From: an uncultured Paracoccaceae bacterium
Lineage (GTDB): Bacteria > Pseudomonadota > Alphaproteobacteria > Rhodobacterales > Rhodobacteraceae
DNA length: 64,000 nt
Direction of reading: 5' to 3'
NCBI GenBank assembly: GCA_958439195.1
Contig: OY288157.1
Coordinates: forward strand, 1-64,000
The notes beneath the pieces are model-generated. The model saw nothing but the letters and a program-made list of their open reading frames with translations. It was not told the origin of the DNA and ran no database searches. Shown here in pieces: positions 16,050-23,200 of this stretch. Position 1 is the stretch's first letter; each line of letters starts with the position of its first letter. Position numbers and translations under genes: made by a program.

Positions 16050-16918
16050 GGCAGGGGGATGGCCCGCCAGTCGCCCATGCGGGACCGAAACCAAGTGCGT
16101 TGGCGTTTGGCATATTGGCGCGAGGCGGTCTTTGCGGCTGCGATGGCGTCGGGCAAGGACAGGTCGCCTTGCAGATGGGCGATCAATTCGGGTGCGCCGA
16201 TGGCGCGGGACGAGGGGCGCGTGGGTTGCCAATGGGGGAGTTCGGCACGAACCTCATCCAGCGCGCCCTGGGCGATCATCTGGTCAAAACGGTGGTCGAT
16301 GCGGGTGTTCAGCCAATCGACATCGGGGCGCAGGACCAAGGATTCCACCTTGGCCAAGGGCAGCAGGGGGGGCGCGGTTTCCGCCTGCCATGCGGCCAGC
16401 CCGCGCCCGGTTGTGCGCTGCACCTCCCATGCGCGCTGGATGCGGGCGGGGTTCAGGTGGTCGATCCGGGCCAGGGTGGCGGGGTCAAGTTCGGCCAACA
16501 GCGCGGCGGGGCCGTCACTGGCAAGCCGCTGGTCTGCCTCATTGCGGATGTGGCGCGGGGTGGGGGGAATGTCGGCCAGCCCTTCGGTGAGGGCGGAAAA
16601 ATAAAGACCGGTGCCGCCGACAATGACCACTGGGCGGGACAGATGCGCCGTCAGATCGCGCAGCCAATGGCCGACGGAATAGGCCTCGTCGCGCCCGACA
16701 TGGCCGTAAAGCGCATGGGGCAGGGCGGATTCGTCCGCGATCGTGGGGCGGGCGGTCAGGATGCGCCAGTTGGCATAGACCTGAAGCGCATCGGCATTCA
16801 CGATCACCCGCCCGTCGCGGGCGGCAACGTCCATCGCCAGCGCCGATTTGCCGCTGGCTGTGGGGCCTGCGATCAGGATGGGGGCTTCGCGGGACAGGGT
16901 CGACAGATCGAAGCCCAA
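16046..16918 (-). CDS. miaA: tRNA dimethylallyltransferase
   Basis: A 290-residue enzyme that adds the dimethylallyl group to N6 of A37 in tRNAs reading UNN codons. Visible motifs: P-loop GPTASGKSALA (residues 18-28), NADALQVYANW with the catalytic Asp, the GGTGLYFSALTEGLADIP stretch, and the C-terminal RQYAKRQRTWFRSR. The C-terminus is at the short end for the family (usually about 300). The stop lies inside a 12-bp tandem repeat, so the length may vary between strains through repeat slippage. It diverges from pyrH with about 200 bp between the starts. Confidence 0.95.
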   Translation of the reverse strand: MGFDLSTLSREAPILIAGPTASGKSALAMDVAARDGRVIVNADALQVYANWRILTARPTIADESALPHALYGHVGRDEAYSVGHWLRDLTAHLSRPVVIVGGTGLYFSALTEGLADIPPTPRHIRNEADQRLASDGPAALLAELDPATLARIDHLNPARIQRAWEVQRTTGRGLAAWQAETAPPLLPLAKVESLVLRPDVDWLNTRIDHRFDQMIAQGALDEVRAELPHWQPTRPSSRAIGAPELIAHLQGDLSLPDAIAAAKTASRQYAKRQRTWFRSRMGDWRAIPLP

Positions 16919-17125
16919 GCGACGTTTCCTTTATGTTTGCGCGCCGTTCTTTGGACGACAGATCTGTGGTCTGCAACGGGGTTGGGACGGTTGCGTGGAT
17001 TTTGGCAACGGCGGGTGGCGGTTCCCGGCCTTGCCGATATTCCTGCCGTTCCCGGTTGAACCTGCCGTCATTTTCATACATTTTGCGGCGCAGTCCAATT
17101 GTCATACTGAAGAACGGGGTTTTCC

Positions 17126-17860
17126 ATGTCCAAACCGGGTCTTGATGCAGCGGTGAAATATAGCCGCGTGATGCTCAAGATTTCCGGTGAGGCGTTGATG
17201 GGGGATCAGGGGTTCGGGCTGCATCCGCCGACGGTTCAGCGCATCGCGCAGGAAGTGAAGTCGGTGCATGATCTGGGCGTCGAGATCTGCATGGTGATCG
17301 GCGGCGGCAACATCTTTCGCGGGCTGGCCGGGTCGGCGCAGGGGATGGAGCGGACGACGGCCGATTACATGGGGATGCTGGCCACGGTGATGAACGCGCT
17401 GGCGATGCAATCGGCGCTGGAACAGATTGGCGTCTTTACCCGCGTGATCAGTGCCATCCCGATGGATCAGGTCTGCGAGCCGTATATCCGCCGCCGCGCG
17501 GTGCGGCACCTGGAGAAAAAGCGCGTCTGCATCTTTGCGGCCGGCACCGGAAACCCCTATTTCACCACCGATACGGCGGCGACGCTGCGCGCCAATGAGA
17601 TGGCCTGTCAGGTGATCTTCAAGGGCACCAAGGTGGACGGCGTCTATGATAAAGATCCCAAGAAGCACGCCGATGCCAAACGGTATGAAACGGTCAGCTA
17701 TGATGAATGCCTGGCCAAGCATCTGGGGGTGATGGATGCGTCGGCCATTGCGCTTGCGCGTGACAACAATCTGCCGATCATCGTGTTTTCGCTGGATGAA
17801 CCGGGCGGGTTTCGCGGCATCCTGCGCGGTGAGGGGACGTATACGCGGGTTCAGGACTGA
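17126..17860 (+). CDS. pyrH: UMP kinase
   Basis: A 244-residue hexameric bacterial UMP kinase (amino-acid kinase fold), phosphorylating UMP to UDP. Motifs: VMLKISGEALMG (about 15-26), the GGGNIFRG phosphate loop (59-66), AAGTGNPYFTTDTAA (about 139-153) and KGTKVDGVYDKDP. First gene of the long plus-strand envelope/translation cluster. A pyrH-frr-uppS-cdsA-dxr-rseP-bamA order is widely conserved in proteobacteria. A CGGGG-TTATG-CCCCG hairpin (17881-17895) lies between pyrH and frr and may tune readthrough. Confidence 0.97.
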   Translation: MSKPGLDAAVKYSRVMLKISGEALMGDQGFGLHPPTVQRIAQEVKSVHDLGVEICMVIGGGNIFRGLAGSAQGMERTTADYMGMLATVMNALAMQSALEQIGVFTRVISAIPMDQVCEPYIRRRAVRHLEKKRVCIFAAGTGNPYFTTDTAATLRANEMACQVIFKGTKVDGVYDKDPKKHADAKRYETVSYDECLAKHLGVMDASAIALARDNNLPIIVFSLDEPGGFRGILRGEGTYTRVQD

Positions 17861-18002
17861 CCGGAGGCATGGCATGCGGCCGGGGTTATGCCCCGTTTCC
17901 CGGCCATCGACACTGTTCCGTTGCGGTGCGGCTCTGGTATAGAGCAACGAAACGGCCCTGAGACCCTGTCGGGGTGCGGGCTGGAGAATGAAGGAAGACC
18001 CT

Positions 18003-18569
18003 ATGTCGGCTGACGACCTTGACATCGACCTTGATGCCATCGAACGGCGGATGGATGGCGCCATGACGGCGTTGAAATCGGAATTCGCATCGCTGCGGAC
18101 GGGCCGTGCCTCGGCGCAGATCCTGGACCCGATCCAGGTGGATGCCTATGGCCAGATGACGCCGATCAACCAGCTTGGCACGGTGAACGTGCCGGAGCCG
18201 CGGATGGTGGTGATCAATGTCTGGGACAAGGGCATGATCAGCAAGGTGGAAAAGGCGATCCGCGAAAGCGGGATCGGGATCAACCCGGTGACGGACGGGC
18301 CGCTGATCCGGTTGCCGATCCCGGAGTTGAACGAGCAGCGCCGCAAGGAGCTGGCCAAGGTGGCGGCGCAATATGCCGAAAGCGCCAAGGTGGCCATTCG
18401 CAACGTCCGGCGCGATGGGATGGACCAGATCAAGAAGGCCAAGGCGGCCGGTATGTCCGAGGACGACCAGAAGATGTGGTCGGACGAGGTGCAGGAATTG
18501 ACCGACAAGGCGATTGCCGCCGTTGATCGGCAGTTGGAACAGAAGCAGGCAGAAATCATGCAGGTCTGA
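18003..18569 (+). CDS. frr: ribosome recycling factor
   Basis: A 188-residue factor that splits post-termination ribosomes together with EF-G. Typical segments are LDAIERRMDGAMTALKSEF, the FASLRTGRAS signature, RLPIPELNEQRRKEL and AKVAIRNVRRDGMD. ATG 18003 (MSADDLDID) is preferred over ATG 17988, which would add five residues; the stretch GGAGAATGAAGGAAGACCCT upstream offers ribosome-binding sites for either. Separated from pyrH by about 140 bp and followed by uppS after 53 bp. Confidence 0.97.
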   Translation: MSADDLDIDLDAIERRMDGAMTALKSEFASLRTGRASAQILDPIQVDAYGQMTPINQLGTVNVPEPRMVVINVWDKGMISKVEKAIRESGIGINPVTDGPLIRLPIPELNEQRRKELAKVAAQYAESAKVAIRNVRRDGMDQIKKAKAAGMSEDDQKMWSDEVQELTDKAIAAVDRQLEQKQAEIMQV

Positions 18570-18622
18570 CATGGCGGCACGGGGCGGTTGCCCCGGTTCG
18601 GCTGTGTGAGGGGGAGCAGGGC

Positions 18623-19366
18623 TTGGGAACAGGCAAGACAACCGATCCAAAGCGCCTGTCCCGCAATGCGGAGCATGTGGCAATCATCATGGATGGCAAT
18701 GGCCGCTGGGCCACATCGCGGGGCTGGCCCCGCCTTGTGGGGCATCGGCGCGGGGCCGAGCGGGTACGAGAGATTGTGCGCGCCTGCCCCGATCTGGGCA
18801 TCCGCTGGCTGACGGTCTACGCCTTTTCCACCGAGAACTGGAAGCGGTCCACCGAAGAGGTGCTGGGGCTGATGGCGATTTTCGCCCGCTATATCGAGCG
18901 GGAGGCGGATCGGCTGTCGGTCGAGGGGGTGCGGCTGCGGTTCATTGGCGACCGGACGCGGCTGGAGCCGAAATTGCAGAAGATGATGGCCGGGATCGAG
19001 GCGCGCACGGCGCATGGCACGCGGCTGAACCTGACGGTTGCGATCAACTATGGCGGCCGGGATGAGATTGCGCGGGCGGTGCGGGACATTGCCCGTGAGG
19101 TGGCGGAGGGGAGGTTGCTGCCCGAGGCGGTGACCGAGGCGCTGGTGGCGTCGCGGCTGGACACGGCCGATCTGCCCGACCCCGATCTGGTGATCCGCAC
19201 CAGCGGCGAGACGCGGACATCGAATTTCCTGCTGTGGCAGGCGGCCTATGCGGAATACGAATTTTCCTCTACGCTCTGGCCGGATTTCGGGGCGCAGGAA
19301 TTGGCGGCGATCGTGGGCCAGTTCGGCAATCGAGAGCGTCGATTTGGCGGCTTGGCGGGCGAATGA
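18623..19366 (+). CDS. uppS: undecaprenyl diphosphate synthase (cis-prenyltransferase)
   Basis: A 247-residue enzyme that elongates farnesyl diphosphate with IPP to C55 undecaprenyl diphosphate, the lipid carrier for peptidoglycan and other polymers. Motifs: HVAIIMDGNGRWA with the catalytic Asp24, GHRRGAERVREIV, TVYAFSTENWKR and DLVIRTSGETRTSNFLLWQ. It appears to start with TTG (18623), since no ATG or GTG in frame lies before the conserved MDGNGRWA segment; GGGGAGCAGGG provides a strong ribosome-binding site. Its stop overlaps the cdsA start (ATGA), implying translational coupling. Confidence 0.95.
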   Translation: MGTGKTTDPKRLSRNAEHVAIIMDGNGRWATSRGWPRLVGHRRGAERVREIVRACPDLGIRWLTVYAFSTENWKRSTEEVLGLMAIFARYIEREADRLSVEGVRLRFIGDRTRLEPKLQKMMAGIEARTAHGTRLNLTVAINYGGRDEIARAVRDIAREVAEGRLLPEAVTEALVASRLDTADLPDPDLVIRTSGETRTSNFLLWQAAYAEYEFSSTLWPDFGAQELAAIVGQFGNRERRFGGLAGE

Positions 19367-20310
19367 CGGTTGATCCCGAAGATAAGGGCGCCGGGGGCGT
19401 TTCCGGCCCGGCAGCAGAGGCAACCGGGCTTGGTTCTGCTGTGGGCGCAGATGCGGGCGCAGATCTGGGTGGGGCATCCGATCTGGAAACCGAGGATTAC
19501 AAGCCGCCAGAGCCGACAATGGCTGCCGTGATCGGGCGGTGGGATGATCTGCGGCCGCGTGTGGTTTCGGCCATTGTGATGATCGCGGTGGGTGCGGCCG
19601 AGATATGGCTGGGCGGGGCATCCTTTGCGCTGCTGATCGTGTTGCTGACATCGGGAATGATCTGGGAGCTGGCGACGATTACCGCGCCCGCGCAGAAGAA
19701 CCGGCCTTTGGTGCTGTGGGGGGTGGCGGCGGCGGCCCTGGCGGGGGCGTTGATCCTGCGGTCGGATCTGGCGGCGGCGTTTCTGATGGTGCCGTCACTG
19801 GCGCTGGCGTTGACGCCGCGGCGGGACCGGCAGATTGCCGCGATCTATGCGGCGGCGATCATGGTGGCGGGTTACGGGCTGGTGGAGTTCCGTGAGGAAT
19901 CGGGGTCGTCTGGCATTCTGTGGCTGGTGATCATCGTGATCACGTCGGATGTCCTGGGCTATTTCGTTGGGCGGTTTGTGGGCGGGCCGAAGTTCTGGCC
20001 CAAGGTCAGCCCGAAGAAGACGTGGTCCGGCACGGTGGCGGGCTGGATCGGGGCGGTGATCGTGGGCCTTGGTTTTGTCATGGCCGGGATGGGTGGTTGG
20101 GTTCTGCTGGTGCTGTCGCCCCTGGTCGCGCTGGCGGGGCAGATGGGGGATATCGTGGAAAGCTGGCTGAAGCGGCGGGCGGGGGTGAAGGACAGTTCAC
20201 AACTGATCCCCGGTCATGGCGGGTTGTTGGACCGGTTTGACGCGCTGATCGGGGCAACGGTTCTGGTCATGCTGCTGGGCCTTGTGTTCAAAGACCTTCC
20301 GATCGGCTGA
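19363..20310 (+). CDS. cdsA: phosphatidate cytidylyltransferase
   Basis: A 315-residue membrane enzyme converting phosphatidic acid and CTP to CDP-diacylglycerol. The C-terminal signature is clear: DVLGYFVGRFVGGPKFWPKV, SPKKTWSGTVAGW and GDIVESWLKRRAGVKDSSQ with LIPGHGGLLDRFDAL. About eight hydrophobic segments. The first about 60 residues form an unusual acidic, Gly/Ala-rich soluble leader (MTVDPEDKGAGGV...DLETEDYKPPEPT) ahead of the first membrane helix, longer than in E. coli CdsA. ATG 19363 overlaps the uppS stop by four bases. Confidence 0.95.
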   Translation: MTVDPEDKGAGGVSGPAAEATGLGSAVGADAGADLGGASDLETEDYKPPEPTMAAVIGRWDDLRPRVVSAIVMIAVGAAEIWLGGASFALLIVLLTSGMIWELATITAPAQKNRPLVLWGVAAAALAGALILRSDLAAAFLMVPSLALALTPRRDRQIAAIYAAAIMVAGYGLVEFREESGSSGILWLVIIVITSDVLGYFVGRFVGGPKFWPKVSPKKTWSGTVAGWIGAVIVGLGFVMAGMGGWVLLVLSPLVALAGQMGDIVESWLKRRAGVKDSSQLIPGHGGLLDRFDALIGATVLVMLLGLVFKDLPIG

Positions 20311-20316
20311 GGGAAG

Positions 20317-21501
20317 ATGCGGTCCATTTCCATATTCGGGGCCACCGGGTCCATTGGCGAAAGCACCTTTGATCTGATCCGTCGGGCGGGCGGGGCAGAG
20401 GCGTATCGTACGGTTGCGCTGACCGGGGCGCGGAATGTGGCGCGGCTGGCCGAGATGGCGCGGGAATTGCGCGCCGAGGTGGCGGTGACCGCGCATGAGG
20501 ACGAACTGCCCGCGCTGCGCGAGGCGCTGGCCGGATCGGGCGTTGCGGCGGCGGCGGGCGCGGCGGCGATTGCCGAGGCGGCGGACCGGCCTGCCGATTG
20601 GGTGATGAGCGGGATCGTGGGCGCGGCGGGGCTTGTGCCGGGGATGCGGGCGCTGGCGCATGGCGGCTGCCTTGCGCTGGCCAACAAGGAAAGCCTGGTG
20701 ACCGCGGGGGAGTTGTTGTTGTCGACCGCCCGCGCACACAGCGCGACCATCCTGCCGGTCGACAGCGAACATTCGGCGGTGTTTCAGGCGCTGACCGGGG
20801 AAGAGACCGGCGCGGTGGAGCGGGTGATCATCACCGCATCCGGCGGGCCATTCCGCGACTGGCCGCTGGAGCGGCTGGCGGCGGCGACCGTGGCCGAGGC
20901 AAAGGCGCATCCGAACTGGTCGATGGGCAGCCGGATCAGCATCGATTCCGCCTCGATGTTCAACAAGGCGCTGGAATTGATAGAAACGCGCGAGTTCTTT
21001 GGATTCGCGCCCGACATGATCGAGGTGCTGGTCCATCCGCAAAGCATCGTCCATGCGCTGGTGGGGTTCCGTGATGGGGGGATCATGGCGCATCTGGGGC
21101 CAGCGGACATGCGCCATGCCATCGGTTTTGCCCTGCACTGGCCCGCGCGCGAACATCTGCCGGTCGAGCGGCTGGATCTGGCGCGGCTGGGGCAGTTGAC
21201 GTTCGAGGCGCCGGATGACCAACGCTTTCCAGCGTTGCGCCTTGCGCGCGAGGTGATGGCGCTGCGGGGGCTGTCGGGTGCGGCGTTCAATGCGGCAAAA
21301 GAGATCGCGCTGGATCATTTCATGACGGGTGGCCTTGGATTTCTGGACATGGCGGCCGTGGTCGAGGATACGCTGGACCGGCTTTCGGCGGAAACAGGGC
21401 TGGGAAATTCGGCGACCTGTCTTGATGATGTGCTTGCGATGAACCATCTGGCACGGGTGCGGGCCACGGAACTGGCTGAAAAACGGATAGAGGGCAGGTA
21501 G
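20317..21501 (+). CDS. dxr: 1-deoxy-D-xylulose 5-phosphate reductoisomerase
   Basis: A 394-residue enzyme of the MEP isoprenoid pathway, making 2-C-methyl-D-erythritol 4-phosphate with NADPH. The N-terminal NADPH site reads SISIFGATGSIGEST; the metal and substrate residues lie in PVDSEHSAVFQ, ASGGPFRDWP and GSRISIDSASMFNKALE; the C-terminal domain ends with NHLARVRATELAEKRIEGR. Six bases separate it from cdsA. The cluster links isoprenoid precursors (dxr) with the undecaprenyl carrier (uppS). Confidence 0.97.
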   Translation: MRSISIFGATGSIGESTFDLIRRAGGAEAYRTVALTGARNVARLAEMARELRAEVAVTAHEDELPALREALAGSGVAAAAGAAAIAEAADRPADWVMSGIVGAAGLVPGMRALAHGGCLALANKESLVTAGELLLSTARAHSATILPVDSEHSAVFQALTGEETGAVERVIITASGGPFRDWPLERLAAATVAEAKAHPNWSMGSRISIDSASMFNKALELIETREFFGFAPDMIEVLVHPQSIVHALVGFRDGGIMAHLGPADMRHAIGFALHWPAREHLPVERLDLARLGQLTFEAPDDQRFPALRLAREVMALRGLSGAAFNAAKEIALDHFMTGGLGFLDMAAVVEDTLDRLSAETGLGNSATCLDDVLAMNHLARVRATELAEKRIEGR

Positions 21502-21504
21502 CGC

Positions 21505-22842
21505 GTGGAACTGATCAACCTGATCCCAAGCTTTGGCGGCTTGGCCTATACGATTGCGGCCTTTGTGCTGGCGCTGCTGATCATCGTTTTTGTGCATGAA
21601 TACGGCCACTACATCGTGGGCCGCTGGTCCGGCATCCATGCCGAGGTGTTTTCGTTGGGCTTTGGGCCGGTCATCTGGTCGCGGGTGGACAAGCGGGGGA
21701 CGCGGTGGCAGATCGCTGCGCTGCCGTTTGGCGGCTATGTAAAATTCTTTGGCGATGCAAATGCCGCGTCTGCAGGGCATGTCGATGATCTGGGTGGCCT
21801 GACGCCGGAACAGAGGCGGGCGACGATGCACGGCGCGCCGCTTTGGGCGCGGTCGGCCACGGTGGCAGCGGGGCCGATCTTCAATTTCATCCTGTCCATC
21901 ATCGTGTTTGCCGGGGTGTTTCTGGCATCGGGTGTGGCGACGGATGCGCCCACGGTGGGGGCGGTAAAGACCGTGCCGGGGATCACGGCCGAATTGCAGC
22001 CGGGGGACCGTATCCTTGCGCTGGGTGGGCAGGATACGCCGGATTTTCCGGCCTTCATGACGGCGGCGGCCGCTTTGCCGCCAGTCGCCACGGCGCGCTA
22101 TCTGGTCGCGCGGGATGGGGGATCGGTTGAGGTGACGGATTCGCACCCGTTGCCGCCCTTGGTGGAAACCGTGCAGCCGGATTCGGCGGCATCGGAGGCT
22201 GGTGTCCTGCCGGGTGACGTGGTGACGGCAGTCGACGGCGTTCCGGTGACGACCTTTTCACAACTGCGCGAACTGGTGGGGGGATCGGACGGATCGCCCC
22301 TGCGGTTGGGCCTGTTGCGGGATGGACAGGCGATGGAGCTGGACTTGCAGCCGCGCCGCGTTGATCTGCCACTGGCGGAGGGCGGGTTTGAAACCCGCTG
22401 GCTGATCGGATTGACCGGGGCGCTGTATTTCGAGCCGGAAACGCGGGTGCCGGGGGTTGTGGAAAGCATCGGGCTGGGCGCGACGCAAAGCTGGGACATT
22501 GCGACGACTTCGCTTTCGGGGTTGTGGCACATGATCACCGGGGCGATTTCATCGTGCAACCTGCGCGGACCCATCGGCATTGCGGAAACATCGGGCGCGG
22601 CGGCAAGCGCGGGGATCACCAGTTTCATCTGGTTCATTGCCATGCTGTCGACGGCGGTGGGGATGATGAACCTGTTCCCGGTTCCGGTGCTGGATGGCGG
22701 GCATCTGGTGTTTTATGCCTATGAGGCGGTGACGGGCAAACCGCCGACGCCAAAGGCGTTGCGGGTGCTGATGTCCATCGGGCTGGCGGCGATCCTGACA
22801 TTGATGGTGTTTGCGCTGACCAACGATCTGTTCTGTCCGTAA
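21505..22842 (+). CDS. rseP: site-2 intramembrane metalloprotease RseP
   Basis: A 445-residue site-2 protease. Zinc motif HEYGH (31-35) lies in the first membrane helix; the distal NLFPVPVLDGGHL motif supplies the third zinc ligand. Two PDZ-like domains occupy about residues 135-310, giving the usual periplasmic regulator. It cleaves membrane-bound anti-sigma factors and leftover signal peptides. Start is GTG 21505, three bases behind dxr, with AGGGCAGG upstream. Followed 132 bp later by a small membrane ORF and then bamA. Confidence 0.95.
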   Translation: MELINLIPSFGGLAYTIAAFVLALLIIVFVHEYGHYIVGRWSGIHAEVFSLGFGPVIWSRVDKRGTRWQIAALPFGGYVKFFGDANAASAGHVDDLGGLTPEQRRATMHGAPLWARSATVAAGPIFNFILSIIVFAGVFLASGVATDAPTVGAVKTVPGITAELQPGDRILALGGQDTPDFPAFMTAAAALPPVATARYLVARDGGSVEVTDSHPLPPLVETVQPDSAASEAGVLPGDVVTAVDGVPVTTFSQLRELVGGSDGSPLRLGLLRDGQAMELDLQPRRVDLPLAEGGFETRWLIGLTGALYFEPETRVPGVVESIGLGATQSWDIATTSLSGLWHMITGAISSCNLRGPIGIAETSGAAASAGITSFIWFIAMLSTAVGMMNLFPVPVLDGGHLVFYAYEAVTGKPPTPKALRVLMSIGLAAILTLMVFALTNDLFCP

Positions 22843-22974
22843 AGCGGTAGGGGTATGCGCCAGCAAGGCGCGTGCCATGTGACCATCGTCGTGAAAGCGC
22901 CGATTGTGGGCCAAAGTCGCGCCACATTCCGGGCCTAACCCTGACCTCGCAAAAACGGGGCCGGAGGATAGATC

Positions 22975-23112
22975 ATGCAAGCATTCACAAGGGGCTATCG
23001 TGGCCTGTCGGTGATCATGGTGGTGAATTCCGACCGTATCTTCACGGTTGGCACAATGGTGGCGGGTTTGTTGGCGGGGGCCTTTGTCGGGTCGTCACTT
23101 ATGGGCCACTGA
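22975..23112 (+). CDS. 45-residue membrane-type small protein, unknown function
   Basis: A short ORF with a strong ribosome-binding site (GGAGGA, 9 nt before ATG) and a rho-independent terminator right behind it. The protein has a basic N-terminus (MQAFTRGYRGLSVIMVV), a polar NSDR turn, and one hydrophobic segment (about 23-42: FTVGTMVAGLLAGAFVGSSL), compatible with one inner-membrane span with the N-terminus inside. The spacing between rseP and bamA (358 bp) leaves room for it, and its codon choice is GC-biased at third positions like its neighbours. I do not recognise the family. Not a start of bamA: its frame ends before the terminator. Confidence 0.65.
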   Translation: MQAFTRGYRGLSVIMVVNSDRIFTVGTMVAGLLAGAFVGSSLMGH

Positions 23113-23120
23113 AAATCGTT

Positions 23121-23139
23121 AAAAAGGCCTCAGCCTTTT
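23121..23139 (+). terminator. rho-independent terminator between the small ORF and bamA
   Basis: AAAAGGC-CTCA-GCCTTTT, a perfect 7-bp stem with a terminal T-run, nine bases behind the stop of the 45-codon ORF. It would separate the upstream pyrH-rseP transcript from bamA, which then needs its own promoter in the 60 bp that follow or depends on readthrough. Confidence 0.75.
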
Positions 23140-23200
23140 GACAAGTCCTGCGCTTCCGAGTAGTCAGAGCACAAGAACTTGTTAACGGCGGGGCCAGGGT

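Noticed and set aside
15840..16232. N-terminal extension of the AraC protein through LIPA repeats
   Set aside because: The frame only runs through a 12-bp tandem repeat and the miaA 3' end; ATG 15839 gives a normal AraC length.
20197..22146. 649-codon open frame opposite cdsA, dxr and rseP
   Set aside because: It crosses three real genes and is rich in Arg, His and Gln, as expected from a GC-rich antisense frame.
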